Shown here: positions 23,571-34,700 of the stretch, in pieces
Layout: each line of letters starts with the position of its first letter
Position numbering within the stretch: the first letter of the stretch is position 1
Source: Beaufortia kweichowensis
Taxonomy: Eukaryota > Chordata > Actinopteri > Cypriniformes > Gastromyzontidae
Assembly (NCBI GenBank): GCA_019155185.1
Contig: CM032808.1
Coordinates: 13,334,607 to 13,398,606 of the forward strand
DNA length: 64,000 bases
Reading direction: 5' to 3'
The notes under the pieces: generated by a model
Database searches by the model: none
The model's input: the letters and a program-made list of their open reading frames with translations, nothing else
Told to the model about the DNA's origin: nothing
Program-made: the position numbers and the translations under genes

Positions 23571-24590
23571 CACCGGGCCTTTGGAAATCAGGCTGAAGCA
23601 CATCTCACCGGGCCTTTGGAAATCAGGCTGAAGCACATCTCACCGGGCCTTTGGAAATCAGGCTGAAGCCCATTGGAAATCAGGCTGAAGCACATCTGAC
23701 CGGGCCTTTGGAAATCAGGCTGAAGCACATCTGACCGGGCCTTTGGAAATCAGGCTGAAGCAAATCTCACCGGGCCTTTGGAAATGAGGCTGAAGCAAAA
23801 CACACCAACGCCATTGGAAATCAGGCTGAAGCACATCTGACCGGGCCTTTGGAAATCAGGCTGAAGCACATCTGACCGGGCCTTTGGAAATCAGGCTGAA
23901 GCACATCTGACCGGGCCTTTGGAAATCAGGCTGAAGCACATCTGACCGGGCCTTTGGAAATCAGGCTGAAGCACATCTCACCGGGCCTTTGGAAATGAGG
24001 CTGAAAACCGGCTTTGGAAAAGGCACACCAACGCCTTTGGAAATCAGGCTGAAGGCTGAAGCACATCTGACCGGCCTTTGGAAATCAGGCTGAAGCACAT
24101 CTGACCGGGCCTTTGGAAATCAGGCTGAAGCACATCTCACCGGGCCTTTGGAAATCAGGCTGAAGCACATCTCACCGGGCCTTTGGAAATCAGGCTGAAG
24201 CACATCTCACCGGGTCTGTGAAAAAAGCAAGCAAAACTCACCAGGCCTTTGGAAATCAGGCTGAAGCAAAACCCACCACACCATTGGAAATCAGGCTGAA
24301 GCAAAACCCACCAAGCCATTGGAAATCAGGCTGAAGCACAGCTCACTGGGCCTGTGGAAAAAGAAAGCAAAACTCACCGGGCCTTTGGAAATCAGGCTAA
24401 AGCAAACACTCACCAGGCCATTGGAAATCAGGCTGAAGCACATCTCAACAGGCCTTTGGAAATCAGGCTGAAGCACAACTCACCAGGCATGTGGAAAACA
24501 AAAGCAAAACTCACCAGGCCTTTGGAAATCAGGCTGAAGTAAAACCCACCAGGCCATTGGAAATCAGGCTAAAGCAAAACTCACAGGGAC
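23571..24590. repeat. 35-bp minisatellite, about 26 copies
   Basis: The consensus on the minus strand is GTGAGATGTGCTTCAG followed by CCTGATTTCCAAAGGCCCG (16 + 19 = 35 bp). About 26 copies are seen, several of them variants; four or five units instead carry a TGTGGAAAA version. Units are not identical, so the array is not a sequencing duplication. Because 35 is not a multiple of three it cannot be a simple peptide repeat in one frame. There is no leader or cas gene, so it is not CRISPR. Confidence 0.9.
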
Positions 24591-24796
24591 TGTGGATATT
24601 AAACTGGAGAAAACTCATGACACATCAAACACAGACACTCAGACACACATACCATGTAAAAGTGTTGCTTTCCTTTCATTCGCAATGGATGAGTCAAGTT
24701 TAAATTCACGAAGCAGTCTGATGAAGCACAAGCAGTCAGCATTAACGATCCTCTCCAATCAAACAAATGAGCAAATGGACGTGGGGCTGAAGCAGA

Positions 24797-24874
24797 GCCT
24801 TTTATACCTACAGAGAAATGTACCGCCTTCCGCTTTCACAACCAATCATTATCAGAGGCCACCTTTTAGCCAAT
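24797..24874 (-). promoter_or_regulatory. Minus-strand core promoter: TATA box with two CCAAT boxes
   Basis: Reading the minus strand, ATTGG (CCAAT at 24870-24874 on the plus strand), ATTGG (24842-24846), then TATAAAAGGC (24806-24797). The CCAAT boxes lie about 36 and 64 bases upstream of the TATA box, a conventional NF-Y/TBP arrangement predicting a start near 24770. The neighbouring genes in this window lack TATA boxes. This is motif-based; no expression evidence. Confidence 0.45.
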
Positions 24875-24879
24875 GAGCT

Positions 24880-26410
24880 CTCAGTATCACTTTAGTGCGT
24901 AATCAAACATGTTTGTTGTAACAGAGTAAAAATATCAATGAAATGCGGATTATGTATATAAATACATATAAACACTATGAGTGAAAAATACAATGAATAA
25001 ATTATAAATGTGCGTAATATCAAGCGAATTGCTGAAGGAGATGTGTTGCTCACAGTCTGTCGATTACAGCACGTCTTTGTGATCTTGCATACTAAAACAT
25101 AATCATTATTTATCAAGACTGTTTTAAGAAATGCATGTGTTCTGACCTGTATGCGGCATTTTAAACAGACCCAAAGCAACATGGCTGTGTCATGTTTATA
25201 CACGCTTTTTTTAATCAGATCGCGTCTCTGTCACATCGACTCGCATAACATCTTAGTTTTTACTAAGCAACATGTTCGCCCACGTTGCAGAGCAAAATTA
25301 CGAAAGAAGCTCTTGCGATGTTTCGTAAGTTGCATGAAAACTTACACCAAACCTCCTTAATAAAAGTAATCTAAACGCCTCTGGGTTAAAGCTGTTATAA
25401 GATATGCGAGTCAATGTAATGTTCGTGTCGCTCTGGGTCTGTTTAAAATGCCGCATTAAAGTCCGAATGAATGACTCTCTATGTGCCTTTTTTCGAGACG
25501 TAAAATGTGGCTGTACAATGTCAATCTGTCAAAATCATAATTACTACACTTTTACTATAATAAAACCACAGTTTATTAATATTTTTATTAATATTTACAT
25601 AAGCATACATTCCGAGAATATAAATAAATGCAAACAAATGCTGGTCATAGTGTGAAAATAAACAAGGCAACCAACTGCTTTTAATAAAACATTTTATTAT
25701 ATAGCATGAGAGGGTATTTAGCATTCCACTAAACTTTTGAACATTTTATTATGTAACACTAGGAAACATGAGCCTCCGTTGTTCATTGCATCCTTCCACA
25801 TCTTCTGATTGAACACCTGACCATGGGAACGTATTACAATGACATTTTGGGGGAAAATAACACAATATGTTATTGATCGCTCCATGACACAAAACAGAGT
25901 CGTTGATAATTGTTGATAAATTGATAGACTGCAAGTCTTTTTTCAAAATTGCTTTTTAATCTGTTACTTTTTATTGCCTATTGTTTTTCCTTGACCTGTT
26001 TTAGTATTTCTATTTTTTAACTGTGAAATATATTTATATTATGGGACCTTGTGTTATATTCTCGTCAAACTAATTTAGAAAACCTAAACTTGTATTCTAT
26101 ACAAGTGTAAGTGCTATTTTATTTGTAATTTGTTTTATACACACTTACTTTAATAGAACGAAGTTAGATTACTACCTTTGACTTTTATTATGTAGTATGA
26201 CATAACATGACACACAAATGCTTAATGCTGAGGTCAAAATTAAGTAAAAAACTAAACATCCATCGTCATTGCTTTAAGTAAATATTACATTATTTTTCCC
26301 TCTGAAAAAATGTGGATTTTGTCACTTTCCCACAGTTGCGTCAGTAAACCCCAGCCATTTCGGCTCTTGTGTAGGAGCTCATTCTCCACGAGTCTGTACG
26401 TTTACCTTGC
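24880..26410. other. Intergenic, upstream of bccip
   Basis: No gene is seen. It holds an inverted pair (about 25150-25177 and 25433-25459, sharing ATGCGGCATTTTAAACAGAC) and the second copy of the block found at 20678. The rest is plain AT-rich DNA; the ORFs here have no recognisable content. Confidence 0.5.
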
Positions 26411-26422
26411 GCCAAAATGGCC
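26411..26422 (+). promoter_or_regulatory. YY1-type site in the bccip promoter
   Basis: GCCAAAATGGCC matches the CAAAATGGC core of YY1 sites typical of housekeeping promoters near the start of transcription. It lies 95 bases upstream of the bccip ATG. Confidence 0.4.
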
Positions 26423-26516
26423 GAACAGGAACCCTTAGTTTCCACACATGTGGCTAACACAAAACGTCGCACTGCGCGAACTCGTGTCTGTTTCCTGCGT
26501 GCTGTAGTGGATCAGC

Positions 26517-28472
26517 ATGGCTTCATCTGCGAAGAGACGAGCTTTAGAAACGGGACAAAATGCCCAAGACAGCGATGAAAGCTCGGACGAGGGTCTGGAG
26601 GACTCTGGAGAAGAGGACAGCGAAAACTCAGAAGAAGAAATAAACGAGGTACGCTGCTGTTTGTACTCACAGTGCAGCTCAAACTGATCTGTTGTGAAGG
26701 CCTGCACACCTCTATATCATCTCTTGGATCTGTAAATGTGTGTTTTATGTTCAGGAGGTCATCGTGGACTTCGAGGCTCATACAATATCTGACAACGACT
26801 TTCATGGCATTAAAACCCTTTTGCAACAGGTAAAGGCATTACTTAACTTACGGAAATTAACCATAGCTTTGTTACAGTAACAATAGTTAACTTGTGGTAC
26901 TTGTAATTTTAAGAGCACAGTACTGTAGGTGAAAGCACTTCAATATTCTGCTTCATAAATACATGAATATGGATTTATGTCTGTTGTGTTTATTCTTCCA
27001 GCTGTTCCTGAAGTCTCACGTGAACACCTCCGATCTTACTGACATCATCATCCAACAGAATCACATTGGCAGCGTCATCAGGGTGAGAGTTCATTCATAA
27101 TTTACAACATTTATAAACATATAATGCAAACATTATATGCATTAAACACACCAACACTGTTGTATAACACTATAAATCCTAGTGAGATTACAGAAAATAA
27201 AAAATGTCCTTAATTGACAATTGAGATCTAAAGATAGTATTATTTTCATGTCTAAACTAAACTATGTTTTTTTTAATGTGATGACGACTATAATTGTAAT
27301 ATAATTAAAATACTGTTTAGATATTATTTAACAAATAAAATAAGTACAAATAAAGACGTATTTATAATAATGTTTAATGTATACATAGCTATATAGGAAT
27401 TACTAAATTTGTGTGTTTTACAGCAAGCTGAGGTGCCAGAGGACAGTGATGATGAGGCTGATCCTGATGAGGTCTTTGGGTTTATTAGCATGGTAAATCT
27501 CACAGAAAGACAGGTAAGATACTGTCATTACTTCCAATATATATAAAACGCAGCACAATGCATCATAGACCTTTGAGTCAAAGCTGTTTGTCTTTATTTT
27601 ATAATGATGATTTATTGTGTGTGTGTTGAACAGGGTGTGGAGTGTTTGGAGAAGCTTAAAGACATGCTTCTTGAGCAGTGTGCGGCAGTGAGCTCTCTGG
27701 ACGTTCAGGAGAGGTTTGAGAAACTTCTGCAGAGTAACAGTCACTCGATTGGATTACTGCTGAGTGAACGTTTTGTTAACGTTCCTCCACAGATCGCCCT
27801 GCCAATGCACAAACAGCTACAGTGAGTGTGGTACTGCTACAGACTCTGAAAAGGGAATGTTTTTTAAACCTTGCTCTTGTCAGAACATTGAAAATCTTGT
27901 CTGATATCGTTATTTTATTCAGATTCATTACGTTTTTCAAGCATTGACGATGAAAATCTCAAACAGCTTGCTTTAATGTTGTTAAACCAACACTAGATAC
28001 ATATTACCATTACAAAATCTTACATCAATGCTGCTGTTGTTTTTTCAGACAGGAATTAGCTGACGCACATCGGACCAATAAACCCAGCGGTAAATGCCAG
28101 TTCTGTCTGATGATCAGTAAAACCTGCAAACCAGCAAAGAAGGCCATATCAGGTCACGGTCAGAGCAAAGATGAGCTGATGTTTGTCAATGATGAGGAAG
28201 AGTTCTTTTATGAGGTAATGTAAATATTATTGAAGTAAAAGAAAATCAAAATCAGGCTTTTATTTTGGCTGTAATCTTAACACACATTCTGTCTTTCACA
28301 GCAAGCCACTCTGAAGTTCAGCTACAGCGTTCAGGATGAGGCGGATTCCTGTGCCACGGGAAAATGGTCGTATGATGACGTACCGATGAAGCCGTTCCGC
28401 ACCGTAATGGTGATTCCGATGGACCGGATGGGGGTCATCATAGATAAAATGAGCGAATATCTGACCGTGTGA
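26517..28472 (+). CDS. bccip: BRCA2 and CDKN1A-interacting protein
   Basis: Nuclear protein that binds BRCA2 and p21, acting in homologous recombination, cell-cycle control and ribosome biogenesis. Seven exons: 26517-26648, 26755-26829, 27002-27082, 27424-27513, 27634-27821, 28049-28214, 28302-28472 (stop TGA). All junctions are in phase, giving 300 residues (human 314 in the main isoform). Seen: a short basic start (MASSAKRRALE), a long acidic stretch (about residues 18-44), VDFEAHTISDNDFHGIK, LLQQLFLKSHVN, DEVFGFISMVNLTERQG, LLLSERFVNVPPQIALPMHK, EEEFFYEQA and the conserved C-terminal RTVMVIPMDRM. It is tail-to-tail with dhx32, as in human 10q26. Secure. Confidence 0.96.
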
Positions 28473-28680
28473 ACTCTTTCCATCACCAGACTAAACTCTT
28501 TTCAAGAAGTGTCTTGATGTTAGTGTCGTCCAGTTCCTCTCTTGGCCCATGGACTCTGTTTAAGCCTTGATTTTAAGGTTGTAAAACAACTTGTGAGTGG
28601 CCACAAAACAATAACAAATCCCTTCTAACCAGTGAAATAATTTATTCAAACTGTACATAATCAGTCAAAATTACCAACAA

Positions 28681-28686
28681 AATAAA
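28681..28686 (+). terminator. Candidate bccip poly(A) signal AATAAA
   Basis: Located 209 bases after the bccip stop. It lies within the likely dhx32 3' UTR on the other strand. Confidence 0.5.
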
Positions 28687-28763
28687 CATCTCAAACGAAA
28701 CTAGTGAACGTCTTTTCAACACTAACACAATACAAAATATTTGAACACTATATCAACACAGAA

Positions 28764-28769
28764 TTTATT
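28764..28769 (-). terminator. Candidate dhx32 poly(A) signal AATAAA (proximal)
   Basis: TTTATT on the plus strand, 27 bases downstream of the dhx32 stop. A distal alternative is at 28641-28646. Confidence 0.4.
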
Positions 28770-28795
28770 TCAATGCACTACACAGAGTTTTACAT

Positions 28796-31700
28796 TTACT
28801 GTATGACACATCGATCATGTGATTCATCCTCCTGTGTGTGTCTCTGAGTTTCGGTCACAGCCTGAGGTTTTAGTTTTCTATTTGGATGTCCTGAACAGTC
28901 GCTGTCCAAAATGTGCTGCAGGATCTCTTTACTCTCACTAGGTGGCAGATTACAGAAAAAATACTGCGGTGCCATTTGAACAAAGCTGCAAAATGGAAGA
29001 AAACAATAATTAAGCACTGTGCCAAATATGCTTTAAATACCTGTATACCAGTATATATACTGTGCCAAATATGTTTACAAATGTAGTTTTTAAATACACA
29101 ATTGTGATTAAACCATTGCAAAATGTATTATTGCACATGTTCCATTTTAAAATATAGGCAGTGTATACTGCAAATGTATTGTGATTAACATTTCTCTTTA
29201 CACTGTATGCAAAATGTAATTATTATTGCACATGTTCCATTTTAAAAATAGTAGGTGATTAACATTTCTCTTTTACACTGTATGCAAAATGTAATTATTA
29301 TTGCACATGTTCCATTTTAAAAATAGTAGGCAGTGTATACTGCATGGTATCCTGTATTTAGTAAGCTAGTATTTCATTCTGGTGTGTCTGTTATGAGTTA
29401 AGTATACAGGTGATGGAGTTAAAGGTGTGTCATCAGAAAAGCTCTCAGTTGTAAACCCTGATGACGTGACAATATTTAAAAAAAAAAAAAGCAAATTTGT
29501 ACTACTCACATCTGTGGGGAGATGTGTGTGACGGTCCTGATGCAGTTATCCGACAGCGTGTACTTGTGGAACAGAACCCACTCCGGCAGACCCAGTTTGT
29601 GAGCTTTAGATCCATAACCAGACAGAGGATGAACCTGAGCCACGTGTTTATTTGACAACATGAAGTAATTCCCAGATCCGTCCACATCTCTGGCAATCTG
29701 AGTTTCACAAAACAAATAAATTAATGACATCTCAAATTATGGTTAAATGTATTTACTTAACTCTTACGCCAGAAGAAACACCTCATGTTGATGATAAATC
29801 TTTGAAAGTGTAAATGGGTTTTTCTGATCTTCAAACTGAAAAATGCTTCACATTTCAATTGATGAATCAATGTTTCCTTGATTTTAAAATATGGTCTGGA
29901 TTGCCCAAGGACTAACATTATAAATGGACCTCAATTTAAAAGAGAAAGGTAAACATAAGGTAAGGTCTTTATACCTGCATGAAGTATCCGGCGAGCAGAG
30001 CCCTCTTGATGCTGATGGCATTAGTTTTGGTGCCAAATGAAGGTTCTGATATTGGAAGTTCGATCTGTTTAAGAATGTCTGTTAGTTCTGCTCTGATGGC
30101 GTCTGCTGTCTGCAGGGCGGCACAACACAGGAAGTAATCCTGGCACCATTTTTCCTGACTGAAATCTGAGAGAGAGACACAACGCTTGAGAATGAAATTG
30201 TCAATAATGCGCCAGAAGTGTTGTGTTGACTTACATGGTTCCTTCTGGCAGCGTTTAAAGGTGTTGTAGATATTGATCAGGGTGAAGTGATCTCCCTCAG
30301 GATGCTGAAACTTCATATGACAGCGCATGGCATCTGTTACCATGCCGACGGGAGGCTCGATGAAGCAGCTCGGTGCTGATGCAGACAGAGAGTTAAAGTG
30401 ACACGAGAACAGACCCTATACAGTCCTCTCCAAAAGCTGAACTTTTTTGTTTACCCGCACAGATCTTTAACCACTAAATTACATCTCAAGGTTAAGACCT
30501 TTACAAATGTACCTGCAAGCATTGCAGCGATGGTCAGCATCTCACTAGCGCAGTCAAACTCACAAGACGCCAGCAGGGCTTTAGCCATCTGTGGATCTAG
30601 AGGAAACTCTGACATTATGATGCCGATCTCAGACAGGTTTCCATCATTATCCAACGCAGCAAGATAATCCAGCTCCTCGAATGCTTGCATGAGCCCCTCA
30701 GGATCTAAAAACATCACAGCTTTTATTACAGCATTAATATATATGCACTTCCTACTTCTCCATTTGTGCACATTTATCTGTGGCTTTGAACTCTTGCTAT
30801 GTGTTGTGCTTGTTGTTGTACAAAAAGCTGAACAAAAAGCCTCACACACACTTCAAACTGTGAGCAAAAACAACGAGGCTAAAGTCAGAAGACAACAGAG
30901 TCACCGGATCAGCAAACTCACGCGTGACCAAACCCCAACAAACAATCCCGACCAGAAAAAACATGACAGAACATATCCAATCTGACCACCAGAAGAACCG
31001 AATCTGTTATAACTTTGAGGTCTTCATGGTATCTATATAGTGGTGTTGGCATCTTTAATGTCATAGGTTTGATTCCCAGACAAACACATAAAATATATCT
31101 GACGTCATCCACCTGGCCTGCTGATAAAGTCACATTGGCCCAGTCCAGCCACTTCCATCCTCTTCAGATAAAGAACGGTCGATGTGATGTTTGATTCCAG
31201 CATTTGTGGAGGGATGTCAGGAGGCAGCTGGGTCTCATCAGGGTACAAACAGAAGCATTTTCCTTTAAATACACATAAAAACACATATTCAACACTGATG
31301 CACAGACAATACCATCGTGTATTGGTAGAAACATGGCTGACACACCTGTTGATCCAGCGAGCTGTTTACGGATTTCTGCCTGACATTTACTGATGGGCCG
31401 AAGCACTTCTGAACTGGTTCTTACTCGTGGATTATACACCTGTATTACACATTTAGGGTCAAAATGACTGGAAAAAAAAAAAAAAAAAAACTATTCAATC
31501 TGATCAACATGTTTATGCACGAGTTCTTAACTCACTAATCTCTGTTCCACTCCCGTATCAATGACAAAACGAATAGCGTCCAATTGCCAGAAGAGATCTT
31601 CTGATTGGCTACAGGAGAGAAAGACCCGCCTCTTCCTTTCTGTGATTGGTGGACACATTCCAGCATTCCCAGGGCACAGGGTTACTGGTAACAGTTCTCC

Positions 31701-34700
31701 CAGACTGGCGCTCATTCTGTCTGTTTCTTTAGCAAGAATATTACAGGCACGGACAACATCCTGACACAAACACACAGTAATCAATCCACAATGCCTGTTA
31801 ATCTGTCAAAGTGTGGTTTTAATATCAAGTATTTTATAGCGCAAGCAATTTAAATCTGTTATCTCACCTGTTCGCAAGCTAAAAACACAGCCACATCTCC
31901 AGACTCTCTCGATCTATGGATCTCCAGCGTGAGTCTCAAGGCCGAATAAAAACTTTCCGTCCTGCTGCTGTTGCTGTAAACCACCTCACCCGGACGCGGC
32001 ACATCCACCTGCACGTGCGGGGCGTTCCCGTAATGCGCGAGGAGCATGCCTGACACGGGCGATGAGGTCAGAACCACCACCTTGAGCTCGGGTCGCTGGA
32101 GAAGAACCTGTCTGAGGAGAGCCAGCAGAACATCTGTGCTCACGGTCCTCTCATGGGCCTGATCTATCACCACCACCCCATAATGCTCCAGCAGCGGGTC
32201 TGACATCATCTTCCTCAGCAGGAGATCATCTGTACAATACCTGCAAACAAGAGGAATGCTTTGACATTTATCTGTATGCCAGTGTTATGGATGTGACATT
32301 TTTTGTCAAAGTTGTATTGAATGTATTAAATCATCTGTTTATATTTTCCTAAACCCTGTTGATAGAGTCCAGACATCAGAAAAATATCAGTCTATTCATG
32401 TGTTATCTATTTTAAATATGGAAATATACATGCGTTATGGATGTGACAAAAAAGAAAAACACATATTTGAGAGGAAACATACTTTGTAGGATTTTTGTGA
32501 ATTAAAATACACAAACCAGAAGCAATAATACCCAACAACTGGAGAAGAGATGACTCTTCAAAGAATATAAAATAATAATTTTTAGGAGGAATATGGACTG
32601 TTGTGGATGTTACAATTCTGAAAACAGAACTTTATCTGACTAAAAAAAATCATGATTTGAACATTAACAAAGAGAGACATGGGTTATTTTCATCGGCGTT
32701 AGAACTGGAGATGTGCTTATCTGACCTCCAGTGACCTCAGCAAAAGGCCTTGAGTATTTAAAATGACAGCACATTTCTACCATACATATGGTACCTGATT
32801 TACACTGTACTATGGTATTTTTGTGAGGGACAACAGACGACAGCAGCTGATGTTATGATCACAGACCTGAGAACAGTTTCATTGGAGCAGCACATCTCCA
32901 GCGGGATGTTGTATCCAACCTCATGGCCGATGTTTACATCCATCTCATCAGCTACACGCAGTGCGAGATCTACAGCCTGCTGTCTGTGGATCTGACTGCA
33001 CACGACCACACCATACTGATACTGCGCAGACAGACAGAACTCTGCACACCACTGCGGGATCTACACACACACATGAATGCACATGAACACTCAACACACA
33101 AATACACTATTCAGATTCTAAATAAAAATCACTCAGCATGTAAAGCATTTAGTGTTGCTGAATGAAATCAAATGATAAACAATAGATGCTAAAAGGGTTT
33201 GACCAAAAACCAGCTGATCAGCTCTTTGTTTATAAGATTTAACACAATGAACTCAGTGTCTTTGTATGTGACTCACTCCACAGCAAACATTCACATGATA
33301 CAGAAATTGAAAAGCTCATTTTAAATGATAAGTGAGGTATGTTTGCTCAGATTCAGACCACATCTATTAAGAGTTCACATCAGGTTTCTAAATTCACCAT
33401 TACAACCCTTTATAGACCATTTCACAAGATGTAAACAACACTGGTCCAGAAGCACTTCCTGTTTCAGTTTTTTGTATTTCACATATGTAAATTAAATTAA
33501 ATTTTAAAGATGTTTGTAAAACAAGTCAGTTGTAAATGTTCTGTTGATTGTATTTTGTTCTGACATTTATGTAGTGTTAAAAAACTGAGACAGGAAGTGC
33601 TTCTGGACCAGTGCTGTTTACATCTTGTGAAATGGTCTATATCTTAAACTGATCTGCAAAAAGTAATTCCTAATATCAATTTGACACTGATGGGCAATTC
33701 CAGTGTTATGGACATGACATTTCAGTCAAAACTTGAAATATAAACTCTTGAAATATAATGAAATAATGAAAAAAAACATAAAATAGAAAAACTTAATTTT
33801 TTCATGGTACAGTTGACATTTGGATGTAATTGCACTAGTAAAAATATAACAATTAGCTTCCTTTCAATTCATGGGTTGGACATGTGAATAATATTGACCA
33901 CTCCTTACAGGATGGTGTCAGGAAAGGGAATTTGCTGAATAGGTATAAAAGGAATGCAAATTATGTATTAATATCATGTCATTTTCTGAAACTATTACAT
34001 GTGTTGTGTGAATGATCAAATGTTTCTTTTGTTACACAAAATTAAAAAAAATTGATTTAATTTGAGTTCAAATTGAAAGTACAGTTAAATACTTTAAATG
34101 GCATATAAAGACATATGTCTATTAATCCTAAATTTTAAAAATGTGTTTGCCAATAAAAGTCAAAGCTCATTTAACAGCTCACAGAAGTGTAACCTTATGT
34201 TTCTACAAGATATTTTTTGTTCTGCTATAGAGTGTCACAGTATTATTAGTGTGCAGGTTAAAATTAACTGCATATTTACAACATTTAATTATAGATTGTC
34301 CAAAAATATAAATAAGAGTGTATTTGAAACAAAGTCAGAACAATTTCACAATAAGAAAGACATTCTTTTAGTGCAATTGCATAACGTAAACATATTCATG
34401 TTGTTTAAATCTAACCTAACACATTATTTAGAGCATTAAAATAAGTTTATTGAGGGTGCTAGGGTAATTTTTGTCTAAAACCTTTAACTTATTCAACCTT
34501 TACGTTAATAAATGCTCGTGCATGTGCTTGAACACTTACCTGTGTGCTTTTCCCACTGTGAGCTGTACCTGACACTATGACAATCTGATGATTTTGTAGG
34601 AAACTGATGAACTCTTGTTTGTGTTTGTAAACAGGAAGAGTCTTTCTCTCCTTCTGCAGTCTGTAATATCTGGAGGAATACGGCAAACCATCAAACGGAT

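Larger units (their letters stand above)
21241..24770 (-). other. Candidate undescribed minus-strand spliced transcription unit
   Basis: I do not recognise this as any known gene. Seen on the minus strand: a TATA box and two CCAAT boxes (24797-24874); a possible first exon about 24770-24653 with an ATG at 24742 and 30 open codons running exactly into a donor (ATG|GTATGT); a 35-bp repeat array whose units each carry GTGAG and TTCAG (23571-24590); an exon-like block 23300-23237 with a strong tract-plus-CAG acceptor and a CCTG|GTGAGT donor; a similar acceptor at 23081 and another at 22712; and a terminal block 21359-21279, open for 26 codons to TGA, with AATAAA at 21246-21241. The first and terminal blocks are both phase 0 and could splice directly. 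Repeat-derived coincidence remains possible; expression is unknown. Confidence 0.3.
28473..28795. other. bccip/dhx32 convergent 3' UTRs
   Basis: Only 323 bases separate the two stop codons. The first clear bccip AATAAA is at 28681-28686 (+). Minus-strand AATAAA motifs for dhx32 are at 28769-28764 and 28646-28641. If the second is used, the two mRNAs overlap at their 3' ends. Confidence 0.6.

Noticed and set aside
23571..24590. Regular repeat array resembling a CRISPR locus
   Set aside because: Units are contiguous 35-mers with no unique spacers, in a spliced vertebrate genome, with no cas genes.
24354..24876. Plus-strand ORFs across the repeat array and promoter region
   Set aside because: They follow the 35-bp repeat out of frame (35 is not divisible by 3), differ between units, and run opposite to the promoter and splice signals.
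25151..25655. Plus-strand ORFs near the inverted pair at 25150/25433
   Set aside because: Composition typical of random AT-rich DNA; no homology recognised.
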